Shown here: positions 29,121 to 38,420 of the stretch, piece by piece
Position numbering within the stretch: the first letter of the stretch is position 1
How the letters are laid out: every line of letters begins with the position of its first letter
Assembly (NCBI RefSeq): GCF_028553805.1
Contig: NZ_CP067140.1
Span: forward strand, 2,914,001 to 2,978,000
Origin: Paracoccus saliphilus
GTDB taxonomy: Bacteria > Pseudomonadota > Alphaproteobacteria > Rhodobacterales > Rhodobacteraceae
Reading direction: 5' to 3'
Length of the DNA: 64,000 nucleotides
Position numbers and translations under genes: made by a program
Notes under the pieces: model-generated
What the model was told of the DNA's origin: nothing
The model's input: the letters and a program-made list of their open reading frames with translations, nothing else
Database searches by the model: none

Positions 29121-30512
29121 TCAGAAATGGATGGCCCGGCCATAGGCGTCCAGCACCGCTTCATGCATCATCTCGGACAAGGTCGGATGCGGGAAGACCG
29201 TTTCCATCAGTTCGGCTTCCGTCGTTTCCAGAGTGCGGCCCACGACATAGCCCTGAATCAGTTCGGTCACCTCGGCTCCGACCATATGCGCGCCCAGCAA
29301 TTCTCCGGTCTTGGCGTCGAACACGGTCTTGACCATCCCCTCGGTCTCGCCAAGGGCAATCGCCTTGCCATTGCCGATAAAGGGGAAACGCCCCACCTTG
29401 ATCTCGTAGCCCTTCTCCTTGGCCTGCGCCTCGGTATAGCCGACGCTGGCGACCTGCGGCTGGCAATAGGTACAGCCCGCGATCGAGTTCGGTTTGACCG
29501 GATGCGGATGCTGGCCCGCGATCAATTCGGCCACCATCACGCCCTCATGGCTGGCCTTGTGCGCCAGCCAAGGCGCACCGGCGAGGTCGCCGATGGCATA
29601 AATCCCGTCAATACCGGTGCGGCAATATTCATCGGTTACGACATGGCTGCGGTCGAGCTTGATTCCCATCTCTTCCAGCCCCAGGCCCTCGACATTGCCA
29701 ACGATGCCGACGGCCGAGATCACCGTGTCGAATTCCATCTTCTCGGTCTTGCCGCCGGTCTCGACATGAGCGGTCACCTTGGCTCCGGCGCGGTCCAGTT
29801 TCTTGACCGTCGCCTTCTCCATGATCTTCATGCCCTGCTTGACGAATTGCTTCCTGGCAAAGGCGCTGATCTCGGCATCCTCGACGGGCAATACACGGTC
29901 CATCACTTCGACCACGGTAGTATCGGCGCCGAGCGTGTTGAAAAAGCTGGCGAATTCAATACCGATCGCCCCCGAGCCGATCACCAGCAGCTTCTTCGGC
30001 ATATGCGGCGGTTTCAACGCGTGCTTGTAGTTCCAGACCAGCTTGCCATCCGGCTCCAGTCCAGGCAATTCCCGCGCCCGCGCGCCGGTGGCCAGCACGA
30101 TGGATTTCGCGGTGATCTCTTCGGTGCCCTTGTCGGTCTTGACGCTCAGCTTGCCCTTACCTGTCAGCTTGGCCTCGCCCATGATGACAGAGACCTTGTT
30201 CTTCTTGAACAGATGGCCGATGCCGCCCGATAATTGCTTGGCCACGCCGCGGGACCGGTCCACGACCTTGTCCAGGTCGAAGCCGATCTTGTCAGCGGAG
30301 AGGCCGAAATCCTTGGCCCGCTCCATCAGATGAAATACCTCAGCGCTGCGCAACAGCGCCTTGGTGGGAATGCAGCCCCAGTTGAGACAGATACCGCCCA
30401 GATGCTCGCGCTCGATACAGGCCACCTTCAGGCCAAGCTGCGCCCCCCGGATCGCAGCCACATAACCGCCCGGTCCTGCGCCGACCACTACCATATCGAA
30501 ATTCTGAGCCAT
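29121..30512 (-). CDS. lpd: dihydrolipoyl dehydrogenase
   Basis: This is the E3 subunit that reoxidises lipoamide in 2-oxoacid dehydrogenase or glycine cleavage complexes. The 463-residue flavoprotein has the FAD motif MVVVGAGPGGYVAAIRGAQLG and the redox disulfide in GGICLNWGCIPTKALL. It also has the NAD motif LLVIGSGAIGIEFASFF and the C-terminal His-Glu pair in HPTLSEMMHEAV. ATG 30512 has GGGGGAC before it. No E1 or E2 genes are beside it, so its partner complex is not shown by context. Confidence 0.95.
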   Translation of the reverse strand: MAQNFDMVVVGAGPGGYVAAIRGAQLGLKVACIEREHLGGICLNWGCIPTKALLRSAEVFHLMERAKDFGLSADKIGFDLDKVVDRSRGVAKQLSGGIGHLFKKNKVSVIMGEAKLTGKGKLSVKTDKGTEEITAKSIVLATGARARELPGLEPDGKLVWNYKHALKPPHMPKKLLVIGSGAIGIEFASFFNTLGADTTVVEVMDRVLPVEDAEISAFARKQFVKQGMKIMEKATVKKLDRAGAKVTAHVETGGKTEKMEFDTVISAVGIVGNVEGLGLEEMGIKLDRSHVVTDEYCRTGIDGIYAIGDLAGAPWLAHKASHEGVMVAELIAGQHPHPVKPNSIAGCTYCQPQVASVGYTEAQAKEKGYEIKVGRFPFIGNGKAIALGETEGMVKTVFDAKTGELLGAHMVGAEVTELIQGYVVGRTLETTEAELMETVFPHPTLSEMMHEAVLDAYGRAIHF

Positions 30513-30592
30513 CCGGTCCCCCGATTGCTGAAGATAGTTCAGCGTTAAACCATTATCCGGAGGGCAGCAAGCATCGGGCAGGCAGACCCCGG

Positions 30593-31897
30593 TCAACCTG
30601 TCGAGGGTGGCTTCCCTTCTTCGGCGTGTTCAGCCGCCTCCGCGTCCTCGTCCTCGGAGGCAGGGGTGTCGGATTGCGCTTCGTCGAAGGCAGCTTCGAG
30701 CGCCAGCGCCGTGACATTGGTGCCGATAGCGGCATAGCTGCCCTGCTCGTCAGTAGACAATGCGGGGCGGCGTGTCATCCGCCAACCGGCGTAAACCGTC
30801 ACCAATACCAGCAATGCCCCCATGTAGATCCAATACCCGTCCGGGCCGACCACCCCCATCAGCCAACCGGTAATGAGCGGGCCACCAAGCGAGCCGACAC
30901 CATAGATGAACAGCAGCCCGGCCGAGGCCGAGGCCATGTCCGACTGATCGAGGTAATCATTCGTATAGGCCAGTAGCATCGCATGGATCGGATGCGCCAC
31001 GCCGCCCAGCACGGCCCCTGCAAGCGCCAGCCCGAATGTGCCGGGCTGGGCCACCACCACGAACAATGTCGTCAACGCCCCGATCGCGGCCAGCAACAAG
31101 ACCAGCTTGCGTCGGTCGAAGCGATCCGAAACCCAACCGAGCGGGTATTGCAGCACCAGTCCCCCTGTATAGATCGCCGCCACGAAGAAGGAAATCTGGG
31201 CAACCGACAGCCCGATCTCGGCCCCCCAGACCGAGGACATCCCTGACAGAGCGGCAAACACGCCGCCCATCAGGAAGACACCCACGCAGCCCAATGGAGA
31301 AGCTAGGTAAAGCTCTCGGAAAGACATTCGCTTGATCGTTTCGAATGACGGGGCGGGACGTGCTGAGAGAAGGATCGGCGTGAAGGCGAGAGAGACCAGG
31401 ACCGAGGGGATGGCGAAAAGCAGGAAGCCCGCCGGATCGCCCACATTCAGCAAGGCCTGCGCCGAGACGATCCCCAGAAGCTGCACGACCATATAGGCCG
31501 CCAGCGTCTTGCCGCGGTTTTCATTGGTCGACGCCTCGTTCAGCCAGCTTTCCGCCGTCACATAGACGCCGCAGAAGCAGAAGCCGATCAGGAAGCGCAG
31601 GATCGTCCAGGAAATCCAGTTCGGCCCGATGGCAAACAGCACCAGCACCGCCGATATCATCGAACCAAGCGCCGCGAAGACACGGACATGGCCGACATTC
31701 TGGATGATTCCGGGCACCGTCAGACTGCCAAGCAGGAAGCCGCCGTAATATCCGGCCATGACCACCGACATCTGGAAGGTCGCGATATTCTCGATTCCGC
31801 CACGGATACCCAGCAAGGTGCCGTGCATCCCGTTGCCGACCATCAGCAACAGGACCCCAAGCAACAACGGCCATGTGCTGCGCATTACCGAACTCAT
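30593..31897 (-). CDS. MFS transporter
   Basis: The 434-residue protein has twelve likely membrane helices and a long acidic C-terminal tail (about residues 395-434, with SEDEDAEAAEHAEEG). The loop between helices 8 and 9, GWVSDRFDRRKLV, is the MFS motif A. The N-terminal half resembles the YcaD/YfkF-type carriers, whose substrates are not known. It precedes lpd on the same strand with 80 bases between. Confidence 0.85.
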   Translation of the reverse strand: MSSVMRSTWPLLLGVLLLMVGNGMHGTLLGIRGGIENIATFQMSVVMAGYYGGFLLGSLTVPGIIQNVGHVRVFAALGSMISAVLVLFAIGPNWISWTILRFLIGFCFCGVYVTAESWLNEASTNENRGKTLAAYMVVQLLGIVSAQALLNVGDPAGFLLFAIPSVLVSLAFTPILLSARPAPSFETIKRMSFRELYLASPLGCVGVFLMGGVFAALSGMSSVWGAEIGLSVAQISFFVAAIYTGGLVLQYPLGWVSDRFDRRKLVLLLAAIGALTTLFVVVAQPGTFGLALAGAVLGGVAHPIHAMLLAYTNDYLDQSDMASASAGLLFIYGVGSLGGPLITGWLMGVVGPDGYWIYMGALLVLVTVYAGWRMTRRPALSTDEQGSYAAIGTNVTALALEAAFDEAQSDTPASEDEDAEAAEHAEEGKPPSTG

Positions 31898-31988
31898 ATC
31901 GAAACCCGTCCCTCGTTGTCTTGTGCCGGAAGAATCAAGCGTCCTGCCCTAATCGCGAACAGGGGCGCATTCCAGCACGGATTCAACT

Positions 31989-33035
31989 TCAGGGTAACAG
32001 AAGTGACGCATCTCCATAACTGAAGAATCGATATTCCCGGGTGACGGCATGGGAATAAATACGTTGAATTTTATCCATTCCCATAAGCGCCGAGACCAGC
32101 ATGAGCAGGGTCGATTTCGGCAGGTGGAAATTGGTCATCAGCCCATCGCTCACCCTGAAGTGATAACCGGGATAGATGAAGATCTCGGTCGTGGCGGCAA
32201 AGGGTCGAACTCGCCCCTCTTCCGTCGCCGCCGATTCGATCAGCCGCAGCGCGGTCGTGCCGACCGGAATGACCCGGCGTCCCTGCTTTTTCGCGGCGTT
32301 GATGCTGGCCGCGGCAGCCTCGCTCACCTCGCCCCATTCGGCATGCATCTTGTGGGTGGCCACGTCCTCGACCTTGACCGGCAGGAATGTGCCCGCGCCG
32401 ACATGCAGGGTGACATGGACGAATTCGATCCCGCGTGCCTCCAGCGCCTCCAGCAGGGGGGCATCGAAATGCAGGCTGGCCGTCGGCGCGGCGACGGCGC
32501 CCTGACGATGGGCCCAGACAGTCTGATAGTCCTGACGGTCCTGTTCGTCGGGCGGGCGCAGCGAGGCGATATAGGGCGGCAATGGCATCGCCCCGACCTC
32601 CGTCAGTGCCGCATCGAAGGCATCACCCTCGGCATCGAAGCGCAGGCGCAACCCGCCATCCGCGATCTCGACGATCTCGGCGGACAGGGCTTCGCCAAAA
32701 CGGATCACCTCGCCCTCGCGCAGCTTGCGCAGCGGCTTGGCCAGCGCCTGCCAGCCGTCCGCGGCGGGTTCCAGAAGCGTCACCTCGATCTTTGCCACCG
32801 CATCGCCCTGCCCCGTCTGCCTTGTGCGGGTTCCGGTCAGGCGCGCCGGGATGACCTTTGTGTCATTCAGCACCAGAAGGTCGCCGGGGCGCAGAATCTG
32901 CGGCAGATCATGGACATGCCGGTCCGCGATCCCATCTGCTTCGGCCAAAAGCAGGCGTGCGGAACTGCGCGGCCGCGCGGGGCGTGTTGCGATAAGTTCC
33001 TCGGGCAGGTCGAAATCGAAATCGGAGAGCTTCAT
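31989..33035 (-). CDS. queA: S-adenosylmethionine:tRNA ribosyltransferase-isomerase
   Basis: It transfers and rearranges the ribose of SAM onto preQ1 at tRNA position 34, the step before queuosine. The 348-residue protein has the family features [22 protein letters not shown] at the start, [26 protein letters not shown], and the late [19 protein letters not shown]. The length is normal. It diverges from bfd. No tgt follows in the 90 bases downstream. Confidence 0.95.
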   Translation of the reverse strand: MKLSDFDFDLPEELIATRPARPRSSARLLLAEADGIADRHVHDLPQILRPGDLLVLNDTKVIPARLTGTRTRQTGQGDAVAKIEVTLLEPAADGWQALAKPLRKLREGEVIRFGEALSAEIVEIADGGLRLRFDAEGDAFDAALTEVGAMPLPPYIASLRPPDEQDRQDYQTVWAHRQGAVAAPTASLHFDAPLLEALEARGIEFVHVTLHVGAGTFLPVKVEDVATHKMHAEWGEVSEAAAASINAAKKQGRRVIPVGTTALRLIESAATEEGRVRPFAATTEIFIYPGYHFRVSDGLMTNFHLPKSTLLMLVSALMGMDKIQRIYSHAVTREYRFFSYGDASLLLP

Positions 33036-33182
33036 GAAGCGCTTTTGCGCCGGTCAGCACCCCCGGTCAAGTTGACTGTATATCAAATTGCAAGAGATTT
33101 CACCGCCATAAAGACAAAGTGAAAAACTCGGCCTTTACATGACCGACAATTTTGGTAGGAGTTTCGCTACAGGAGCTTGCCC

Positions 33183-33476
33183 ATGATTGTCTGCCACTGC
33201 ACGCAAATCTCGGATCACGACATCCGCGCCGCCATCGACTGGATGCGTGCAGCCGATCCGCAGACGATCATCACACCGGGCAAGGTCTATCACGCCCTTG
33301 GGAAACGTGCAGATTGTGGCAGTTGCATGCCGCTGTTTCTGGACACCATGCGTCACTGCGATAGTCTGGGTGTAGCCCCGCCGATTTTGCGGGCAAAAAC
33401 AGGCAGCATGGAGGGCTCCCCAAATGAAGGGCGACGCAAAGGTCATAGAATATCTCAACGCCGCACTGCGGTCTGA
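33183..33476 (+). CDS. bfd: bacterioferritin-associated ferredoxin
   Basis: This is a small [2Fe-2S] protein that gives electrons to bacterioferritin to free stored iron. The cluster ligands are visible: CHC at residues 4 and 6, and DCGSC near 40-43. ATG 33183 follows AGGAGCTTGCCC. The frame runs to 33476 and overlaps the start of bfr by 53 bases. The last 30 residues, coded in the overlap, are basic and unlike the conserved part, so only the first two-thirds is likely to be functionally constrained. Confidence 0.88.
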   Translation: MIVCHCTQISDHDIRAAIDWMRAADPQTIITPGKVYHALGKRADCGSCMPLFLDTMRHCDSLGVAPPILRAKTGSMEGSPNEGRRKGHRISQRRTAV

Positions 33477-33909
33477 ATTGACGGCGGTCAGCCAGTACTG
33501 GCTGCATTATCGCCTGCAAGAAGACTGGGGCTACGGGCGGATCGCGAACAAGTCGCGCGCTGAATCGATCGAGGAGATGCATCATGCCGACCGGCTGATC
33601 CAGCGAATCATCTTTCTCGAAGGACACCCGAATCTGCAAAAGCTCGACCCGCTGCGGATCGGCCAGAATCTCAAGGAAACACTTGAATCGGATATAGCTG
33701 GCGAACATGACGCGCGCACGCTCTATATCGAGGCACGCGATCATTGCGAGAAGGTTGGAGATTACGTCAGCAAGCAGCTCTTCGAGGACCTGATTTCCGA
33801 CGAGGAAGGCCATATCGACTTCCTCGAGACCCAGATCGAGCTTTACGGCACGATCGGCGCCGAGAAATATGGCCAGCTCAACGCAAAACCCGCGGATGAG
33901 GCGGAATAA
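33424..33909 (+). CDS. bfr: bacterioferritin
   Basis: This iron-storage protein forms a 24-subunit shell with haem. It has 161 residues. The ferroxidase ligands appear in the expected order: Glu near 18 in [11 protein letters not shown], Glu and His in [12 protein letters not shown] (with the Met that binds haem), Glu near 94, and Glu-His in [10 protein letters not shown]. It is coupled with bfd in one unit. The intergenic stretch before bfd is AT-rich and could hold an iron-responsive site, but I cannot assign one. Confidence 0.95.
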   Translation: MKGDAKVIEYLNAALRSELTAVSQYWLHYRLQEDWGYGRIANKSRAESIEEMHHADRLIQRIIFLEGHPNLQKLDPLRIGQNLKETLESDIAGEHDARTLYIEARDHCEKVGDYVSKQLFEDLISDEEGHIDFLETQIELYGTIGAEKYGQLNAKPADEAE

Positions 33910-33998
33910 GGCGCGGCCCTGACGGCTCTGATTTCGTTGAGGGTGCGCTACGACTTGTGGCGCACCCCTTATCCTTGCCGGAAATGGGCGACCGACGA

Positions 33999-34154
33999 TC
34001 ACCCCGAAACGAAGCGGCACCCTTTCTGAGCGGCCAGCTTGGCCAGCACCGCCTCGCGCGCATGAGCAGCTTTGAGCGCGTCCTGACCATTCATGTAATT
34101 GCCGACCGCCGCGGGCCAGAATAGAATAGCCGCCGCAACATTTTGCGCGGACAT
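33999..34154 (-). CDS. small hypothetical protein, possibly a truncated lipoprotein-like gene
   Basis: This is a 51-residue protein with a short hydrophobic stretch (AAAILFWPAAVGNYM) followed by an amphipathic helix ending KAAHAREAVLAKLAAQKGC. Similar text is found at the C-terminus of small exported proteins that begin with a lipoprotein signal, and that signal is missing here. The gene may therefore be an N-terminally truncated remnant. The frame could start at 34184. The evidence is weak. Confidence 0.4.
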   Translation of the reverse strand: MSAQNVAAAILFWPAAVGNYMNGQDALKAAHAREAVLAKLAAQKGCRFVSG

Positions 34155-34310
34155 GCCGGTGCCTTTCTGTGCTTCCTTCTTCAACCGGTCGAAGCGCTAT
34201 AGTTCCTTCTCAGAAAACTGATCCACGAGTTTGTGATGCCGCTCAGCGTTGACAAAACCGGCATCCTTACGCAGCGTCAACCATGGTCAGATTGAACTCC
34301 CTGGCCAGCT

Positions 34311-34340
34311 CCGCGCAGTGATGTTTTTTTCACTGCGCGG
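34311..34340. repeat. perfect 11-base stem-loop downstream of nhaC
   Basis: CCGCGCAGTGA at 34311-34321 and its complement at 34330-34340 flank an 8-base T-rich loop. It lies 33 bases beyond the nhaC stop. No T run follows on the minus strand, so it may be an RNA-stabilising hairpin or an atypical terminator. The surrounding 34155-34373 holds no gene that I recognise. Confidence 0.5.
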
Positions 34341-34373
34341 GGGCATGGGTCGGGCAAGGTTTGCGTCTGCCGG

Positions 34374-35903
34374 TTATTGCGCCGGGTTTGCTGCGGCGGA
34401 AGAACTTTCGCCAGTAGGGTGCTCGTAACCGAAATCGCTCATATCCGTGATCGAACGATCATTCTCGATCCAATCGGCGCGCTCCACGTCGCTTGCCGGA
34501 AGCTGAAACCAGCCAGTCCAAGCGTATAGGATACCGATCAAGGGAGACATCCAGCACGCGAAGGACAACGGAATATAGAGCAGGTTCTGAAGGTCTCCCT
34601 GTGCGACACCCAACCCCAACGCACTGATGACGAAGGCACCGCCCGCATTCCACGGGATCATCGGGGACATCAATGTTCCACCTTCTTCTATCGAACGGCT
34701 CAGGTTGAGCGTCGATTTACCCATACCCCGATAGACGGGCGCATACATGCGGCCCGGCAGCGCGATGGACAGATACGGATCACCAGCCACCAGGTTGGTT
34801 GCAAACGAAGTGCCCGTTGCCGCCGTTTGTATCCCGGCAAAACTATGAACCTTGGCGATGATCGCACTGATGATGGCCTGCAAACATCCGGTCCGCTCAA
34901 GCGCACCGCCGAACCCAAGCGCAATCAGGATCAGCGAGATCGTCCACATCATCGACTGGATGCCACCGCGATTGAGCAGGCTGTCGACCTCGCTGACGCC
35001 GGTGTCGATGGAATAACCGCTGTTCGAGTACTGGAATACCTCGTGCAGGGTCGCTCCCTGAGCCAATACAGCGGTCAGGCCACCCACGATGACACCGAAG
35101 AACAGCGTCGGGATTGGTGGCTTCTTCATCACCGCCAGAACGATCACCAGCAACGCGGGGATCAGCAGCAAGGGCGAGATCATGAAATTGGTTTCGAGAG
35201 CCGAGGTGATCGCCTCGATGCGCTCAAAGGAGGTGCTGCTGCCGTCAACGACACTGAAACCCGCCCAAATATAGATTGCCAGTGCAATGAGCATTGCCGG
35301 AACCGTCGTGGGCATCATGTTGCGAATGTGATCGAACACATTCTGTGCAGTCACCGCCGGTGCAAGGTTGGTGGTGTCCGAGAGCGGTGAAATCTTGTCA
35401 CCGAAGAACGCCCCCGAAACCACGGCGCCCGCTGTCCAATAAGCAGGAACATCGAAGCCCGCACCGATCCCCATCAATGCAAGACCGACTGTGCCGACCG
35501 TGCCCCAGGAGGTTCCGAGCGAAACCGACACGACCGCGCACATGATCATGGCCGCGGCCAGGAAAATCTTGGGAGACAGGATCGTCAGGCCGTAATAGAT
35601 CAGCGATGGCACTGTTCCACTCGCGATCCAGACGCCGATAATCATGCCAACCACGATCAATACCGAGACCGATGGCAGCGAGACATTGATTACATGAAAT
35701 ACGCCGCGCTCCAGCCCCGGCCAGTGATGGCCAAGGTAAATCCCGATGGCTCCGGTGATCGCGAGGCCGATTGCCAATGGAATATGCGGTGTGAAATCGC
35801 CAAAATAGAAAAGCTGCAGCCCGAGCAACATGAGCGTCAGGACCACAGGCGTCAGCGCAAGCAACAAACCGGGTTGCCGCGGCGGGGTATCACTGTCCGA
35901 CAT
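34374..35903 (-). CDS. nhaC: Na+/H+ antiporter, NhaC family
   Basis: This is an inner-membrane exchanger of sodium or small organic ions for protons. It has 509 residues with about twelve hydrophobic segments. The conserved GTSWGTVGTVGLALMGIG, GAFFGDKISPLSDTTNLAPA and LIPWN-like TLMSPMIPWNAGGAFV are those of the NhaC/malate-lactate antiporter family. The C-terminal 45 residues are polar. It stands alone on its strand and is the last clear core gene left of the island. Confidence 0.9.
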   Translation of the reverse strand: MSDSDTPPRQPGLLLALTPVVLTLMLLGLQLFYFGDFTPHIPLAIGLAITGAIGIYLGHHWPGLERGVFHVINVSLPSVSVLIVVGMIIGVWIASGTVPSLIYYGLTILSPKIFLAAAMIMCAVVSVSLGTSWGTVGTVGLALMGIGAGFDVPAYWTAGAVVSGAFFGDKISPLSDTTNLAPAVTAQNVFDHIRNMMPTTVPAMLIALAIYIWAGFSVVDGSSTSFERIEAITSALETNFMISPLLLIPALLVIVLAVMKKPPIPTLFFGVIVGGLTAVLAQGATLHEVFQYSNSGYSIDTGVSEVDSLLNRGGIQSMMWTISLILIALGFGGALERTGCLQAIISAIIAKVHSFAGIQTAATGTSFATNLVAGDPYLSIALPGRMYAPVYRGMGKSTLNLSRSIEEGGTLMSPMIPWNAGGAFVISALGLGVAQGDLQNLLYIPLSFACWMSPLIGILYAWTGWFQLPASDVERADWIENDRSITDMSDFGYEHPTGESSSAAANPAQ

Positions 35904-36151
35904 TATATTTCCCCTCTTTCTAGATAAATGTTTGTGTTCTTCAGATAGCTATCGGGCCCCTCGACAATACTCGAACACTGCGAAAGCATTGAAGTGTCAG
36001 GTATTTGCATCAGTATCCGCAGGATATTTTGTCACGCGGGCCAGATTGGCAGCCGCCATATGGCCCGAATGCGGGGCACCGAACTGATTGCGTTCATCCT
36101 CCTTGTCTCCTCTCCTCATCACGCTATCGGCACCATACCCGAGGCACAAGG

Positions 36152-36397
36152 ATGAAGGATTTCTACGCGGCAAAGAAGGTGAGGGAAATTAGGGAACGCA
36201 TCCGCGCACTGGATTACGATATCCATGGCATGCATGCCGTGACGATCGAACCAGCGGCGCCTGAATATCGTGATGAAATGATTGCCTTAATCACCGGCCA
36301 CAAGACAAGCATCATGATCGCGAAACATGCGGAACCAAGCCGTCAGCGGTTACGCGCGAAAGAGGCGCAGGATCGCCGGGGAACAAAACAGGACTAG
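36152..36397 (+). CDS. hypothetical protein
   Basis: This is an 81-residue basic protein (MKDFYAAKKVREIRERIRALDY) with an Arg/Lys-rich C-terminus and no domain I recognise. CACAAGG stands directly before ATG 36152. It lies between nhaC and the left tRNA fragment. The 248 bases between it and nhaC hold no other feature. It may be a real small gene or a chance frame. Confidence 0.35.
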   Translation: MKDFYAAKKVREIRERIRALDYDIHGMHAVTIEPAAPEYRDEMIALITGHKTSIMIAKHAEPSRQRLRAKEAQDRRGTKQD

Positions 36398-36467
36398 AAC
36401 GAGAATGTTGCGAAACGTGTCGAGAAACTGAAAGGCAAGGAAATGAAAAGCCAGCAAGATGGCTGTT

Positions 36468-36517
36468 AAATGGTGCCCGGAGGCGGATTCGAACCACCGA
36501 CACGCGGATTTTCAATC
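36468..36517 (-). repeat. island left attachment site: 50-bp copy of the 3' part of tRNA-Phe
   Basis: Bases 36468-36517 are identical to 47316-47365, which cover the CCA end, the T arm, the variable loop and half of the anticodon arm of the intact tRNA-Phe gene. Both are in the same orientation. From 36518 on the sequences differ completely. This is the classic footprint of integration at a tRNA 3' end, with the displaced fragment marking the far end of the inserted DNA. Confidence 0.9.
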
Positions 36518-36645
36518 GTCCATCCGATCTTACCAAGCCATTGCAGGGAAACGCAAATCATCCGAAATGCGCTGCATTGGCTACGTCTTGGGGTTTCATT
36601 ATGCCCTCAGATCGGCCCAAGCCATTCCATCCTATTGACCGCGCC

Positions 36646-36664
36646 TGAAACCCGCATGAAACCC
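36646..36664 (+). repeat. paired TGAAACCC motif, left end of island (possible integrase arm site)
   Basis: TGAAACCC at 36646-36653 recurs at 36657-36664, an 11-base period. The same pair with the same spacing occurs inside the right end at 47233-47251. An inverted copy, GGGTTTCA, is at 36591-36598. Tyrosine integrases bind short direct repeats of this kind beside the crossover site. Confidence 0.5.
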
Positions 36665-36739
36665 GTTGCCATCAAGAGGCCAGAATGCCAGATGGCCAGA
36701 GCTGCTACTGGCAAGGTGTCGCGAATTGGACAGCCGTAG

Positions 36740-36764
36740 CAGCTTCGGCGCATGGTGACATGAC
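36740..36764 (+). repeat. 25-bp direct repeat, left copy
   Basis: Bases 36740-36764 match 38241-38265 at 24 of 25 positions, in the same orientation. The pair brackets the dehydrogenase-like gene and its upstream region. The rest of 36518-36951 holds no gene that I can support. Confidence 0.6.
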
Positions 36765-36951
36765 TGGTCGTGATCGCTCGGAACGCTCGCAGAACTCATT
36801 CGCAAGGCCATTTTAAAGCACGTTGCGACCGCTTCCGCAAAGGGCGGAAAATAAGCATCTGCTTGGCCAATAAACTGCCGTCCAGCAAAGGATGAATCAG
36901 AAATCAAACCTTGTGGACCCCCCAAACGATTCAACGGGAACTGGAACCGCT

Positions 36952-38004
36952 TTAGGCGGATTTCTTGACGTTCTGCGCAAGCTTCGCATCAACCACGGAG
37001 ACGATTTCGTCGATATCTGCGGAGGGCATATCCACGGCCTCACCCAGCTTCTGCACGATCTTGTCGACCCGTTCGATTTCCGTCGCCCCCTCGTAAACGG
37101 CACGCGCCGCCGAAGAAGGTTTCAGCAGCCCTTCCGCTGCCTTCGCATATTTATCGAATGGCACCTGATCCGCGGAATCGGCTCCCAGTTTGCGTGCGAC
37201 AGCATCAACATGGCCATAGATGGCCCGCGATTTCTCGGCATCCGCATGCACGGCTTCACGGATGGCCCGCGCGTCACCGGGCGTGATGCAACGATAGTTG
37301 CCTGTCAGCAGCATCGACCATTTCGCCAGCGGCACGAAGAGCGAATCGAAGACCCTCAGCTTCACCGGCACGTCCTTGCCGTCGAGCGTTACTCCGGCAA
37401 TGTCGTCCTCCATCTGGCGCAACATCCGGTTATGGGCGTCATCCGCGAAAGCAGCCGCCTTGAAATTCGTTGGCAGGCCGACATGCAATATGTTGGCCCC
37501 CTCATCGGGCGGCCGGAAGGCCTGCGGATCGGGGCTACAAAGACTCATAAGTCCCGGTTCAAAGCCATCCCAAACCCGCGGTGCGGAATAGGCTTCCTCC
37601 AGCATCGCATGGTCGATCCCCTTGATCCGACGAAGGAACGGCAAGGGCGGCATGTTCATGATCGATAGGCACGGACGTCCAGAACGTGCGATATCGGTCA
37701 TTAGCGGCCTCACTCCGGGAGCCCCATATTGCGGCTCCTGCATAGCCAGTGCGATCATGTCATATTCTGTCGGCGTGACCTGATCCGGCGTGACAGCACC
37801 GACTCGGCCGGGCAAATCCACCGACCGGATCGCACGATGTGCGTCTTCACCTCGTAGCTGGATTCGAACTTCCGTGCCATTCTCGTTGATGAGATTCGCT
37901 GTGGCCGAGCGGCATACCAGATCTACCTCATGGCCCGCTATCGCCAGTTTTGTACCCAATAGCGAACCATAGGAAGCTCCAAGTATTAATATTCTATACG
38001 CCAT
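36952..38004 (-). CDS. NAD(P)-dependent dehydrogenase of the ketopantoate reductase-like fold
   Basis: The 350-residue protein has an N-terminal Rossmann segment, ILILGASYGSLLGTKLAIAGHEVDLVCR, in which the usual GxGxxG is relaxed to GASYGS. A helical C-terminal half contains LAKWSMLLTGNYRCIT, resembling the catalytic Lys-Asn region of ketopantoate and opine-type dehydrogenases. The true substrate is unknown. It does not look like core panE. It lies in the island just inside the left end, between two 25-bp direct repeats, and may have arrived as a separate unit. Confidence 0.65.
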   Translation of the reverse strand: MAYRILILGASYGSLLGTKLAIAGHEVDLVCRSATANLINENGTEVRIQLRGEDAHRAIRSVDLPGRVGAVTPDQVTPTEYDMIALAMQEPQYGAPGVRPLMTDIARSGRPCLSIMNMPPLPFLRRIKGIDHAMLEEAYSAPRVWDGFEPGLMSLCSPDPQAFRPPDEGANILHVGLPTNFKAAAFADDAHNRMLRQMEDDIAGVTLDGKDVPVKLRVFDSLFVPLAKWSMLLTGNYRCITPGDARAIREAVHADAEKSRAIYGHVDAVARKLGADSADQVPFDKYAKAAEGLLKPSSAARAVYEGATEIERVDKIVQKLGEAVDMPSADIDEIVSVVDAKLAQNVKKSA

Positions 38005-38420
38005 ACGGCCCTCACTCTTCTCTGCTTTCTTCCATTAAGGACGGCATTCGCGCGATCCCTTATTCACGAGCGCTCGGCTACGGTACACCACAGAGTACAA
38101 AAATTACGAATTATGCATCCATTGCGCCACATTGTTATCAAAGGATGTCAAGGGATGGTCAAGTGCACATGCAGAAAACTCCCCATGTTGTCGTAGTAGC
38201 CGTTGCTACTAGCAACCTACCGAGCAATGAACGGCCATGACAGCTTCGGCACATGGTGACATGACCTGCGGACGCCATGTACGAGCCTCCACAACTCGAT
38301 CACGGACGACCACCGTTCCACATGCGATGAGCGGCAAACGCGGAATGGTGGACTTCGCGGCAATTCGATTCCATTCTATGCTTCATATTTGTCGCGAGTT
38401 GATTACCGGGAGCTTAATTC
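38005..38420. other. non-coding stretch upstream of vgrG
   Basis: No gene is supported here. It contains the right copy of the 25-bp repeat (38241-38265) and a perfect hairpin, TAGTAGC-CGTT-GCTACTA, at 38194-38211. The promoters of both the divergent dehydrogenase gene and vgrG must lie here, but no clear boxes stand out. Confidence 0.5.
38241..38265 (+). repeat. 25-bp direct repeat, right copy
   Basis: This is the partner of 36740-36764, with one mismatch. The DNA on either side of the two copies is unrelated, so the shared part is confined to these 25 bases. Confidence 0.6.
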
